The position numbers and the translations under genes are program-made. The notes under the pieces are model-generated. The model saw only the letters and a program-made list of their open reading frames with translations, did no database searches and had not been told where the DNA came from. DNA of 63,002 bases, taken from positions 1 through 63,002 of the forward strand of contig NZ_JAUXUP010000070.1 in the NCBI RefSeq assembly GCF_030680935.1, written 5' to 3'. This stretch comes from Polaromonas sp. GTDB taxonomy: Bacteria; Pseudomonadota; Gammaproteobacteria; Burkholderiales; Burkholderiaceae_C. The number at the start of each line of letters is the position of its first letter. Within the stretch, counting starts at the first letter, position 1. Below are positions 23,134-31,763 of the stretch, in pieces.

Positions 23134-24477
23134 ATGACAACGCTATTGAAACAACCTGCCTTGTTGCCACTGGCTCTGCTGGTCAGCGCCGTGCTGGCCG
23201 CCTGGGCGCCCGCAGCGCAGGCGCAAAACCTGGTGGAGCTGTACCGCTCGGCACGCGACTATGACGCCGCCTACCAGTCATCACGCTCGCTGTACCAGGC
23301 GAATCTGGCCAAAGCCGAACAAGCCAAGGCCGGCATTCTGCCGACTGCCGGCCTGTCTGCGGGCGTGAACCGCACCAACTTTGAAAACACCAACCCGGTG
23401 GTGGACCGCAGCTTCAGCGCACAGACCGCCAGCGTCAATGCCTCACAGCCGCTGTACCGGCCCGGAAACTGGGCAACCTACGAGCAGGGCAAGCAGCAGG
23501 TAGAGCTGTCCAGGGCGCAACTGGAGACCGCCGAGCAGGACCTGATTGTGCGCACCAGCCAGACCTACTTTGATGTGCTGGCCGCGCAGGACACGCTGGC
23601 TTTTGTGCGCGCACAAAAATCAGCGGTGGCAGAACAGCTGGCTTCGGCCAAGCGCAACTTTGAAGTGGGCACCTCCACCATCACCGACTCACGCGAGGCG
23701 CAGGCCAGGTTCGACCTGGTGGTGGCGCAAGAGATCGCGGCCGAAAACGATTTGCGCGTCAAGAAAATTGCGCTGGACCAGCTGGTGGGCAAAACCGACG
23801 CGCAGCCCCGGGGCCTGCTGGTGCCGGTGGCACTGCCGCCGCTGGTGCCCAGCGACGTGACGGCGTGGGTACGCCAGTCCGAAGACTTTCACCCCAGCAT
23901 CAAACAGGCGCAGGCCAACCTGGAGGTCGCCAAACTTGAAATTGACAAGGCCGAGGCCGGCCACAAGCCCACGGTGGACCTGACCGCCAGTTACGGCGCG
24001 CAGCGCAACCCGCAGGGCAGCGCCACCAGCGCACTCAACTCACGCAGCAACAGCACCACCATCGGGCTGGCGCTGAACCTGCCCCTGTTTGCCGGTTTTG
24101 CCACCCAAAATCGCATTCGCGAAACCCTGTCGCTGGAAGAAAAAGCCCGCACCGACCTGGAAGGCGCCAAACGTGGCATCGCGCTGGGCACACGCACTGC
24201 ATTTTTCGGCGTCTTGTCGGGCCAGGGTCAGGTCAAAGCGCTGGAAGCCGCTGAAGCCTCCAGCCAAAGCGCGCTGGATGCCAACAAACTGGGCTACCAG
24301 GTGGGCGTGCGGATCAACATCGATGTGCTCAATGCACAAAGCCAGTTGTTCCAGACCAAGCGCGATCTGGCGGTTGCCCGTTACAACGTGCTGATCGGCG
24401 GCCTGAAGCTGCGCCAGGCCAACGGCACGCTAACGCCAGAGGATTTGCTGCTGATCAATTCGCTGCTGGTGCAGTAG
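23134..24477 (+). CDS. tolC: TolC-family outer-membrane channel protein
   Basis: A 447-residue outer-membrane factor. The signal peptide ends at AAQAQN (about residue 31), and the mature part shows the duplicated helical-barrel pattern, with LVELYRSARDYDAAYQSSRS at the start of repeat one and HPSIKQAQANLEVAKLEIDKA opening repeat two near residue 252. NQRLR-like positions appear as ...GGLKLRQANGTLTPEDL at the end. It is the natural exit channel for the RND pump upstream, though two enzyme genes separate them. Confidence 0.92.
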   Translation: MTTLLKQPALLPLALLVSAVLAAWAPAAQAQNLVELYRSARDYDAAYQSSRSLYQANLAKAEQAKAGILPTAGLSAGVNRTNFENTNPVVDRSFSAQTASVNASQPLYRPGNWATYEQGKQQVELSRAQLETAEQDLIVRTSQTYFDVLAAQDTLAFVRAQKSAVAEQLASAKRNFEVGTSTITDSREAQARFDLVVAQEIAAENDLRVKKIALDQLVGKTDAQPRGLLVPVALPPLVPSDVTAWVRQSEDFHPSIKQAQANLEVAKLEIDKAEAGHKPTVDLTASYGAQRNPQGSATSALNSRSNSTTIGLALNLPLFAGFATQNRIRETLSLEEKARTDLEGAKRGIALGTRTAFFGVLSGQGQVKALEAAEASSQSALDANKLGYQVGVRINIDVLNAQSQLFQTKRDLAVARYNVLIGGLKLRQANGTLTPEDLLLINSLLVQ

Positions 24478-24511
24478 GCCGCTTCGCAGTCACTGCGCCT
24501 CTTCTTGACCG

Positions 24512-25624
24512 TCAGTCCAGCAACTCAAACACGCCAAGCGCCCTCGCCTGCCCGTTGAGCAGCACATCGACCCGGTGCAGCCCCGCACGGCGTTTGCGTG
24601 TGGTCATCTCCGCCGTAGATACCGTCTTGCCCAATCGGACCGTTTCTTTCGGCGCGAGATCCAGCACCTTGAGCTTGAACACCTTGGCGCTGGTCTTGCC
24701 GCTGGCTTTCACGTAGTGGATACAAAAATCTACCAGCACCTGCTGCGCCTTGTTGCTGGTGCTGGAAACGTCGAAGGCGATGTTCACCTTCTCGCCCATC
24801 ACCACACGTTTTGGCATGATGCGGGCGTTCGACACTTCGACCTCTGCGCTTTTGCCAAATCCCAGCACCTCCAGCGCACCAGCCTCACCACGTTTGACGG
24901 CTGAACGCAGCGCATGTTGCACGATCCAGCGCCGCTCATCGCTGGCGCCCTTGAGCCACTGCTTCGCGGTCTTCGCCAAAACGTCCGGGTGATCCTTGCC
25001 GATGTCGTTGAGGTTGTTGGCGACCGAGCGGCGCACATACAGCGCCGGGTCGTCCTTCAGCAGCTCCAGCAGGGCCAGCACCGGCGCCGGGTCTTTTTGA
25101 AACGCCGGCAGGCGGCTGGCCCAGGGCAGGCGCGGGCGGCTGCCTTCGGACACCAGGCGGCGCACATGTTCGCTCGGGTCGCTGGCCCATTGTTTGAAAC
25201 GCGCCAGTGTGGCGGCTTGGTGTTTCTGCAAAAAGGCGCGGATGCTGAATTCGGCCGTGAAGCGCTGCGTCAGCGCATGTTGTGCGCGCATCGAGTCTTC
25301 AAAATGATCGAGCCCGAACTGGGCGACGAACATCGTGTGCGGCAGGTATAAAAAAGACGCCATGCTGAGCTCGGCAGGCCGGCCATGCGGCTGGTCCAGC
25401 GACGCCAGCAGAATGTCTATCGCCTTTGGGTACTCGGGCGGCAGGTGACGCTGCAGCGCGTGAGCAATGTGTTTGCCGCGCGGCATCAGGGCCAGCGCGT
25501 CGTAGCCCGTGAGCACATCGGCAACAAATTTGCGGGATTCAAACCGGGGGTACACGGCGGCGATCATGCGGGCGATGGCCTTGGGCACATCGGCGCCGTA
25601 CTGGTTGATCAGGGGTTCTGCCAT
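24512..25624 (-). CDS. DNA alkylation repair protein, HEAT-repeat (AlkD/COG4335) type
   Basis: A 370-residue helical-repeat protein. The stretch from about residue 30 to 260 is made of HEAT-like helices (EHVRRLVSEGSRPRLPWASRL, PALYVRRSVANNLNDIGKDHP, ERRWIVQHALRSAVKRG), as in DNA alkylation repair proteins that excise bulky or cationic alkyl lesions. A beta-rich C-terminal domain (VSNARIMPKRVVMGEKVNIAFDV) is typical of the COG4335 subgroup. I chose MAEPLINQYG as start. It converges on tolC; other alkylation repair genes lie 5 kb away. Confidence 0.85.
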   Translation of the reverse strand: MAEPLINQYGADVPKAIARMIAAVYPRFESRKFVADVLTGYDALALMPRGKHIAHALQRHLPPEYPKAIDILLASLDQPHGRPAELSMASFLYLPHTMFVAQFGLDHFEDSMRAQHALTQRFTAEFSIRAFLQKHQAATLARFKQWASDPSEHVRRLVSEGSRPRLPWASRLPAFQKDPAPVLALLELLKDDPALYVRRSVANNLNDIGKDHPDVLAKTAKQWLKGASDERRWIVQHALRSAVKRGEAGALEVLGFGKSAEVEVSNARIMPKRVVMGEKVNIAFDVSSTSNKAQQVLVDFCIHYVKASGKTSAKVFKLKVLDLAPKETVRLGKTVSTAEMTTRKRRAGLHRVDVLLNGQARALGVFELLD

Positions 25625-25664
25625 GGGGGTCCGTCTGGTTGAAGTGCCTGGCCGCCGGTACGCA

Positions 25665-26114
25665 CTATTTGCAGTGCTGCTTGTATTCGGCCTCCATGCC
25701 GGCAAGAAAGGCATCCCGGTTTGCGTCGCTTTTGAAAACGCGCTCGCCCTTGGCGTTCAAATCGTAAATGCGTGCATGGCGCTTGCGCTCAAGATCATCC
25801 CTGGCCTCTATGCACCATTGCTTTCTGGATGCCGCTTCCTGAAAGTCTTTGGCCTCTGCTTCCTGCCTGGCAATCTGGCGGCGTTTGAATTCGGTGTCTT
25901 GCTCGCGCACCGTGGCCAGCGGGTCTTTGGCGGCTGACGCGCCCCGTGCGGCAGCAGGCGGCGCGTCGGGCAGTTTCATCTTTTGCCCCTTGTGGTCTGC
26001 CGGCGGCTTTTGCCCATACTGGGTCACGCCTTTTTCGTCCACCCATTTGTACACCTGGGCCTGGGCCGGCACCCACAGACCCATGGCCAACAAGGCAATC
26101 CATAAACAAGGCAT
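25665..26114 (-). CDS. DUF4124 domain-containing exported protein
   Basis: A 149-residue protein with a signal peptide (MPCLWIALLAMGLWVPAQAQ) followed by the DUF4124 strand VYKWVDEKGVTQYGQKPP. The rest is a charged, probably coiled-coil helix (residues about 68-120) with two Cys (KQWCIEARDD and the C-terminal KQHCK). DUF4124 proteins are common envelope proteins of unknown function in beta- and gammaproteobacteria. It lies 38 bases after waaA on the same strand. Confidence 0.82.
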   Translation of the reverse strand: MPCLWIALLAMGLWVPAQAQVYKWVDEKGVTQYGQKPPADHKGQKMKLPDAPPAAARGASAAKDPLATVREQDTEFKRRQIARQEAEAKDFQEAASRKQWCIEARDDLERKRHARIYDLNAKGERVFKSDANRDAFLAGMEAEYKQHCK

Positions 26115-26152
26115 GACACGACCTCCTGTATTTTTCTGGCCTCAACGCACTT

Positions 26153-27496
26153 TCAGGACTTGAGACCTTGTTCCAACCACCTGGCCAGCGCCTGCACGGT
26201 GCTGGCAGCCGCGCCCCGGTGCTGCGCCGCAAACTGCAGGCCCGCCGCAGCCGCTGCCTGCTGGGCAGCGGGTCTGCTCAGCATGGCGCGGGCGCTGCGC
26301 ACGGCTTCGGCCATGTCCTGCACCCGGCGCGCCGCGCCCGCCGCTTCGGCCAGCTCGGCCACTTCGGCAAAATTGAAAGTGTGCGGCCCCATGATGACGG
26401 GGCAGCCACCGGCCGCCGCTTCAATCAGGTTCTGGCCGCCCAAAGGCGCATAGCTGCCGCCCAGCAGGGCCACGTCGCTCAGGGCGTAATACAGCGCCAT
26501 CTCACCGAGTGAGTCGCCGAGCCAGACATCGGCCGGTAGCGGTGCAGCGCCCCACGACGAGCGGCGCGACACCGACAAGCCGTGTTGTTCAACCAGAGCG
26601 CGCACCTCGTCAAAACGCTGCGGATGGCGCGGCACGATCAGGATCTGGAAATCAACTGCAGCCCGCAGCCCTGCCGCGCCGTAATCTGCTATCTTTTCAG
26701 TAGCTGCTTGCGCAGGTGCAGAAAGGGCTAGAGCCCTGATTTGCTTGAGGAAATCGTCTTCCTCCCCCTCGCGCGAGCTGGCCAGCATCAGCACCGGTCG
26801 ACCCAGCGCCTGGCGCCACTGCCGGCCCAGCAACTGCTGCGCTGCGTCTGGCGCAGCGTCAAATTTGAGGTTGCCAAAAACGCCCTGCACGGGCGCCCCC
26901 AGCAAGCACAGCCGGTCGGCATCGCCCTCACTTTGCGCATAAACCGCTGCCAGCGCTGCATACGCCGGTTTGGACAGCGGCGCCATGCGCAGCGCCTGTT
27001 GCAGCGACTTGGCCGACAGGCGCGCATTGACCAGCGCCAGCGGCACGCCGCGCGCCCGCGCAAAGGCCACGGTGTTGGGCCAGACTTCGGTTTCCAGCAG
27101 CAGTCCCAGCCGCGGCTTGAAGTGCGTGAAAAACCGCGCCACTGCGGCTTCGCTGTCCCAGGGCTGCCAGACTTGCACATCGCCTTCGCGCAGCAGGCTG
27201 GCACCCTCAGCGCGACCGGTGGCAGTGCCATGGGTCAGCAACACACGCAGCCCCGGCCACTGTGCCCGCAGGCTGCTGAGCAAAATGGCAGCGGTACGGG
27301 TTTCGCCCAGCGACACCGCGTGTATCCAGACCAGCTCGGAGCGCGCCTCGGGCGCCTGGCTGTAAAAACCAAAACGCTCGTTCACCGCCTCCAGGTAACC
27401 CGGCTCTGCCTGGCCACGCCGCAGCAGTTTGCGCCGCAGAAAAGGCTGCGCCGCCCACATCAGCCACGAATACAACTTGCGTATAAAGGCGTCCAT
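26153..27496 (-). CDS. waaA: 3-deoxy-D-manno-octulosonic acid (Kdo) transferase
   Basis: WaaA adds Kdo from CMP-Kdo to lipid IVA, the first inner-core step of lipopolysaccharide. After a membrane anchor (residues about 5-20) come the GT30 domain with IHAVSLGETRTA near residue 58 and LLTHGTATGR, then the C-terminal half with SLGEMALYYALSDVALLGGSYAPLGGQN near 325 and MGPHTFNF. Residues about 253-269 (ALALSAPAQAATEKIAD) are encoded by a mosaic repeat and form a loop-like insertion. An ATG at 27514 would add six residues overlapping waaC. Confidence 0.95.
   Translation of the reverse strand: MDAFIRKLYSWLMWAAQPFLRRKLLRRGQAEPGYLEAVNERFGFYSQAPEARSELVWIHAVSLGETRTAAILLSSLRAQWPGLRVLLTHGTATGRAEGASLLREGDVQVWQPWDSEAAVARFFTHFKPRLGLLLETEVWPNTVAFARARGVPLALVNARLSAKSLQQALRMAPLSKPAYAALAAVYAQSEGDADRLCLLGAPVQGVFGNLKFDAAPDAAQQLLGRQWRQALGRPVLMLASSREGEEDDFLKQIRALALSAPAQAATEKIADYGAAGLRAAVDFQILIVPRHPQRFDEVRALVEQHGLSVSRRSSWGAAPLPADVWLGDSLGEMALYYALSDVALLGGSYAPLGGQNLIEAAAGGCPVIMGPHTFNFAEVAELAEAAGAARRVQDMAEAVRSARAMLSRPAAQQAAAAAGLQFAAQHRGAAASTVQALARWLEQGLKS
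26689..26737 (+). repeat. Mosaic repeat, copy 5 (inside waaA)
   Basis: Plus strand: GCTATCTTTTCAGTAGC, TGCTTGCGCA, AAGGGCTAGAGCCC, the closest copy to the consensus. It is read antisense in waaA, giving ALALSAPAQAATEKIA. Confidence 0.9.
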
Positions 27497-27498
27497 TT

Positions 27499-28551
27499 TC
27501 AAAGCGGCTGCCATTCAGACACCGACGGAAGGTTGGGCTGGCAACTGAGCCAGGCGTCCCACACCGCCTGCACCGAAGGAGTTGGCTGGGCAAAAACGCT
27601 GCGTTGACGCGGCGGTGCGTCAGCACCGGCCATGCCGGTCAGGGGCCCGGTGCGCCAGGCTGTGTCAAAGTTGTAGATCTGCACATGCGGTACATCCAGG
27701 GCGACAGCGATGTGGCTGAGGCCGCTGTCCACGCCAATCACGCCTGCACATTGCGCAAAATTTTGCGTGAGCTCATCCAGAGGCAAGCGGGGCCAAACAG
27801 TGGCGCGCGCTGGCCCTGCTTCTGCGTTAAGCGCGGTGGCAATCGCCTGGCTGGTGGCCAATTCGTCTGCGCTGCCGTGCGGCAGGGCAATGCGGTAACC
27901 CAATGCGTTTAATTGCCGGCCCAGTGTGATCCAGTTTTCCTGCGGCCACTGCTTGTCGGCGCGTGAGCTGCCATGTACAAACGCTATCATTTCAGGAGCT
28001 GTCTGCGCAATAGCACCGTGGGCTGGAGCCCGATTTAAGCCATAAGCTGGCAGCGTATCCAGCGGGTAGCCCAGCGCGCGGGCCGACAACTCGCGCCCGC
28101 GCTGCACCGCGTGGATGTGCGGCTCCAGCACTATCGCCACATCGGCCAGCCAGCGGGTGGGCGCTTCGTAGCCCGAGCCTTCGGTCTGGTTGGCCATGGC
28201 GTAACGTTTGCCACCGGGCGACAGGCGCGCCAGCCAGGCGAGCAGCGCCGACTTGGTCAGGCCCTGCAGGTCGATGACGGCGTCGTAACGCTGGCTTTGC
28301 AGCTCGCGCCGGAAGGCGCGCCAGGCGCTGCGCGTGGCAGCACTGAATGGCGACTTGCGCCAGCGCCTCAGCTCGCAGGAGATGACACGCTGCAGGCCCG
28401 CGCCCCGCAGCGGGGTCAACAGCGGCGCAAAGGCTTTCTCGACCACCCAGTCGATCTGCGCACCGGGATGCGCGACCAGGATGTCCTGCACCACGGGCAG
28501 CGTGTGCACCACGTCGCCGAGGGACGAGAGTTTGACGAGCAGTATTTTCAC
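27499..28551 (-). CDS. waaC: Lipopolysaccharide heptosyltransferase I
   Basis: WaaC (GT9) adds the first heptose to Kdo2-lipid A. The N-terminus KILLVKLSSLGDVVHTLPV is diagnostic, FVHGSSRADKQWPQENWI near residue 185 and VIGVDSGLSHIAVALDVP near 270 form the ADP-heptose site. I chose the GTG at 28551, giving 350 residues; the longer frame adds an unconserved leader. Residues about 172-189 (RAPAHGAIAQTAPEMIA) come from a mosaic repeat immediately before the FVHG motif. It runs directly into waaA. Confidence 0.95.
   Translation of the reverse strand: MKILLVKLSSLGDVVHTLPVVQDILVAHPGAQIDWVVEKAFAPLLTPLRGAGLQRVISCELRRWRKSPFSAATRSAWRAFRRELQSQRYDAVIDLQGLTKSALLAWLARLSPGGKRYAMANQTEGSGYEAPTRWLADVAIVLEPHIHAVQRGRELSARALGYPLDTLPAYGLNRAPAHGAIAQTAPEMIAFVHGSSRADKQWPQENWITLGRQLNALGYRIALPHGSADELATSQAIATALNAEAGPARATVWPRLPLDELTQNFAQCAGVIGVDSGLSHIAVALDVPHVQIYNFDTAWRTGPLTGMAGADAPPRQRSVFAQPTPSVQAVWDAWLSCQPNLPSVSEWQPL
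27983..28030 (+). repeat. Mosaic repeat, copy 6 (inside waaC)
   Basis: Plus strand: GCTATCATTTCAGGAGC, TGTCTGCGCA, GTGGGCTGGAGCC. It is read antisense in waaC in the same frame as copies 2, 5 and 8. Confidence 0.85.
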
Positions 28552-28586
28552 AAGGCCCCAAGCAAGGTCAACCCTCTCGGGGCGCA

Positions 28587-28612
28587 TCCTTCGACAAGCT
28601 CAGGACAAACGG
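28587..28612 (-). repeat. RPELVEG repeat, half copy
   Basis: CCTTCGACAAGCTCAGGAC then AAACGG, one arm of the element seen at 15182-15232. It lies in the gap between the hexomutase stop and the waaC start. Confidence 0.8.
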
Positions 28613-28639
28613 TAGATGGCAGTGACGAGCGTGGGGGCA

Positions 28640-30025
28640 TCAGTGGGCAGGGGCAGCAAAGCTGGCGTCAGGCTTGACGCTGCGCAGCAACTTGAGCATG
28701 TCGGCCTCGATGCGCTGGAGCGCCGCCTCGGTGTGGCCTTCAAAACGCAGCACCAGCACCGGCGTGGTGTTGGACGCGCGGATCAAACCAAAGCCGTCCG
28801 GCCAGTCCACACGCACGCCGTCAATCGTGCTGACTTTTGCCGGCGCCGGAAAGGCCGCGAGCTTAATAAGCGCCTCCACCACCGCGTGCGGCTCGCCTTC
28901 CTTGCAGGCTACGTTGAGCTCTGGGGTGCTGAAGCTGGTCGGCAGGCCGTTGAGAAGTGCGCCGACGTCGTCCACCTTACTCAATATCTCCAGCAAGCGC
29001 GCGCCGGCATAGGTGCCGTCGTCAAAGCCAAACCAGCGCTCCTTGAAAAAGATGTGGCCGCTCATCTCGCCACCCAGCGGGGAGTTGACCTCTTTCATCT
29101 TCGCCTTGATCAGCGAGTGGCCGGTCTTGTACATCATGGGCACGCCACCCGCCGCTTCGATCTCGGGCGCCAGGCGCTGCGAACATTTGACGTCGTACAG
29201 GATGGTGCCGCCCGGTACGCGCGACAGCACATCGCGCGCAAACAGCATCATCTGCCGGTCGGGGTAAATGTTCTGGCCGTCCCGCGTGACGATGCCCAGG
29301 CGATCACCGTCGCCGTCAAAGGCCAAGCCCAGCTCGGCGTCGCCCGACTGCAGCGCGGCGATCAGGTCCTTGAGGTTTTCCGGTTTGCTCGGGTCCGGGT
29401 GGTGGTTGGGAAAATCGCCATCGACCTCGCTGAACAGCTCGGTTACTTCACAGCCGAGCGCGCGAAAGATGCCGGGGGCCGAGGCGCCAGCAATGCCGTT
29501 GCCGGAGTCGATGACAATTTTCATCGGCCGCTTGAGTTTGATGTCGGACACGATGCGGTCGCGGTAAGGTGCCAGCACATTGACATGGGTGATGCGACCG
29601 GCCTGAGCGGGCATGGCCCAGTCTTGTGCCTCCATGCTTTTGCGCAGCGCCTGAATGTCTTCGCCAAAAATCGCGCGGCCGGCCAGCACCATCTTGAAGC
29701 CGTTGTAGTCCTTGGGGTTGTGGCTGCCGGTGATTTGTATGCCCGAGCTGGCCAGGGTACTGGCCGCAAAATAGAGCATGGGGGTGGTTGCCATGCCGAT
29801 ATCAATCACATCCACCCCGCTGGCCGCCAGACCACGAATCAATGCGGCACTGATGACCGGCCCGCTCAGGCGCCCGTCGCGCCCCACAGCCACGGCGCTT
29901 TCGCCCTGTGCCAGCGCAGCGCTGCCAAAGGCGCGGCCCAGCGCCTCGGCGACGGCTTCATTGACGGTGGCAGGCACTACGCCACGGATGTCATAGGCCT
30001 TGAAAATCGATGCGTCAAATGGCAT
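28640..30025 (-). CDS. Phosphomannomutase/phosphoglucomutase
   Basis: A 461-residue alpha-D-phosphohexomutase (AlgC/ManB type) interconverting hexose-1- and -6-phosphates for surface polysaccharides. The phosphoserine loop is ITGSHNPKDYNGFKM near residue 99. The metal loop LAFDGDGDRLGIV lies near 233, the sugar-binding GGEMSGHIFF near 318 and the phosphate-binding RASNTTPVLVLRFEG near 415. It starts MPFDASIFKAYDIRG. It precedes waaC and waaA on the same strand, a plausible lipopolysaccharide group. Confidence 0.95.
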   Translation of the reverse strand: MPFDASIFKAYDIRGVVPATVNEAVAEALGRAFGSAALAQGESAVAVGRDGRLSGPVISAALIRGLAASGVDVIDIGMATTPMLYFAASTLASSGIQITGSHNPKDYNGFKMVLAGRAIFGEDIQALRKSMEAQDWAMPAQAGRITHVNVLAPYRDRIVSDIKLKRPMKIVIDSGNGIAGASAPGIFRALGCEVTELFSEVDGDFPNHHPDPSKPENLKDLIAALQSGDAELGLAFDGDGDRLGIVTRDGQNIYPDRQMMLFARDVLSRVPGGTILYDVKCSQRLAPEIEAAGGVPMMYKTGHSLIKAKMKEVNSPLGGEMSGHIFFKERWFGFDDGTYAGARLLEILSKVDDVGALLNGLPTSFSTPELNVACKEGEPHAVVEALIKLAAFPAPAKVSTIDGVRVDWPDGFGLIRASNTTPVLVLRFEGHTEAALQRIEADMLKLLRSVKPDASFAAPAH

Positions 30026-30137
30026 GCGCTGGGGCTCCTGAAGGTTGCGGAAAATCGACTGATTGTAGGCGCCGGGAATGGCTGGGAGATGTCCGGAAAC
30101 GGCTAGCTACAAGCAGCCCGCCGCGTATCATGAAGCC

Positions 30138-31727
30138 ATGACCCCGAGCACCGCCCCCCTGGCCGACGACGCCTGTTACCTTGCGCTGAAAACGCGCGAT
30201 GCGCGGTTTGACGGGCGCTTTTTTACCGGCGTCACGTCCACCGGCATTTACTGCCGGCCGGTCTGCAGCGTGAAGACACCCAAACGCGAAAATTGCCGTT
30301 TTTTTGGTCATGCGGCACAGGCTGAGGGCGCGGGTTTTCGGCCCTGCCTGCGCTGCCGGCCCGAACTGGCGCCACATTCGGTGGTGTGGTCGATTCAGGA
30401 TGCGAGCTACATCCTGGCGCACCAGGCCGCCCGTTTGCTGGACGAGCCCGACGCATGGCCAGGGGGGCTGCCTTCGGTGGAATCGCTGGCTGCCAGGTTG
30501 GGCGTCAGCGACCGCCACGTCCGGCGCATTTTTGAAACGCAATTCGGTGTTTCGCCGATGCAGTACCTGCAGACGCGCCGGCTGCTGACTGCCAAGCAGT
30601 TGCTGGCCGACACGGCACTGCCAATCACGCAGATCGCGCTGATCAGCGGGTATGCCAGTGTGCGCCGCTTCAACGCCGCCTTTGTCGGGCATTACGGGCT
30701 GAACCCGACGCAGTTGCGGCGCCAGGGCAGCGCGCCGTCAGACCAGGGCATCACCGTGAAGCTTGGCTATCGCCCGCCTTATGACGTCGCGGCCATGACG
30801 GGCTTCTTCAAAAAGCGCCAGATCCACGCAATCGAGTTTATTGATGAGGCGGCTGGTGCAACAAAAATGGGCCGTACCTTCCGCGTCGAAACCGGCGGCA
30901 AAGTCCACGCCGGCTGGCTGCTGGCCAGCTTTGACGAAAGCCGTTGCCATGTCGCGCTGCATATCAGCGACTCGCTGCGCGAGGTGTTGCCACTGGTGAT
31001 ACGCCGGGTGCGCGCCATGCTGGACCTGGATGCCGACCCGCAGGCCATCAACGCCGTGCTGCACGACAGTTTTCCAGGCGGTGATGGCCTGCGTGTGCCC
31101 GGCGCCATGGACGGCTACGAGCTGGCGGTGCGCGCCGTGTTGGGCCAGCAGATCACGGTGGCAGCAGCGCGCACCCTGGCGCAGCGCATGGTCGACAAAC
31201 TTGGCGAGGCAATTGAAACGCCGTGGCCGGGCCTGACGCGCCTGTTCCCCGCGCCCGCCGTGTTGGCGCAGGCCAGCGGCAACACGCTGGGGCAGCTCGG
31301 CATCGTGCGCCAACGCCAGACGGCGATTGTTGGTATCGCCCAGGCGGTGGCCGAAAAACGCGTGCAATTGCATGGCGGTGCCGACGTCAATGCCACCATT
31401 GCAGCGTTGAAAGAATTGCCTGGCATCGGCGACTGGACGGCGCAATACATCGCGATGCGGGCCTTGCGCTGGCCCGATGCCTTTCCGGCCGGGGACGTGG
31501 CGCTGCACAAGGCGCTGGGAGTACAGGGTCAGAAGAACCCGGCGAAAGAAGCCGAGCAGGCCTCACTTGCCTGGAAGCCCTGGCGCAGTTATGCGGTGAT
31601 TCGTGCCTGGAGCGGCGCGATGCAGCCCTCGGCGCTTGCACCAGCCACACAAAATGCTACTGAATTTATAGCTACCCGCGCACAACCAGCAAGGGCCGAC
31701 ACCCTAAAACGTTCCATAAAACCCTGA
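30138..31727 (+). CDS. Ada-AlkA fusion: DNA-3-methyladenine glycosylase with Ada regulatory domain
   Basis: A 529-residue fusion. Residues about 8-80 are the Ada zinc domain with the four Cys in STGIYCRPVC and FRPCLRCRPE, one of which accepts methyl from phosphotriesters. An AraC-type helix-turn-helix follows (SLAARLGVSDRHVRRIFETQFG through ITQIALISGYASVRRFNAAF). The C-terminal half is AlkA glycosylase with the helix-hairpin-helix LKELPGIGDWTAQYIAMRAL and catalytic Asp in WPDAFPAGDVAL. The last residues (ATEFIATRAQPARA...) come from a mosaic repeat. It is followed by ogt: an adaptive-response operon. Confidence 0.93.
   Translation: MTPSTAPLADDACYLALKTRDARFDGRFFTGVTSTGIYCRPVCSVKTPKRENCRFFGHAAQAEGAGFRPCLRCRPELAPHSVVWSIQDASYILAHQAARLLDEPDAWPGGLPSVESLAARLGVSDRHVRRIFETQFGVSPMQYLQTRRLLTAKQLLADTALPITQIALISGYASVRRFNAAFVGHYGLNPTQLRRQGSAPSDQGITVKLGYRPPYDVAAMTGFFKKRQIHAIEFIDEAAGATKMGRTFRVETGGKVHAGWLLASFDESRCHVALHISDSLREVLPLVIRRVRAMLDLDADPQAINAVLHDSFPGGDGLRVPGAMDGYELAVRAVLGQQITVAAARTLAQRMVDKLGEAIETPWPGLTRLFPAPAVLAQASGNTLGQLGIVRQRQTAIVGIAQAVAEKRVQLHGGADVNATIAALKELPGIGDWTAQYIAMRALRWPDAFPAGDVALHKALGVQGQKNPAKEAEQASLAWKPWRSYAVIRAWSGAMQPSALAPATQNATEFIATRAQPARADTLKRSIKP
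31656..31698 (+). repeat. Mosaic repeat, copy 7 (3' end of the ada-alkA gene)
   Basis: GCTACTGAATTTATAGC, TACCCGCGCA, AAGGGCC, read in sense as ATEFIATRAQPARA just before the stop codon. It probably extended the C-terminus. Confidence 0.75.
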
Positions 31728-31763
31728 CGCCCCTCAATGAGAGACACTCTCAAGGAGATCATC

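Noticed and set aside
28616..30106. Plus-strand open frame of 496 codons opposite the phosphohexomutase gene
   Set aside because: The hexomutase on the other strand has all catalytic motifs; this frame has none.
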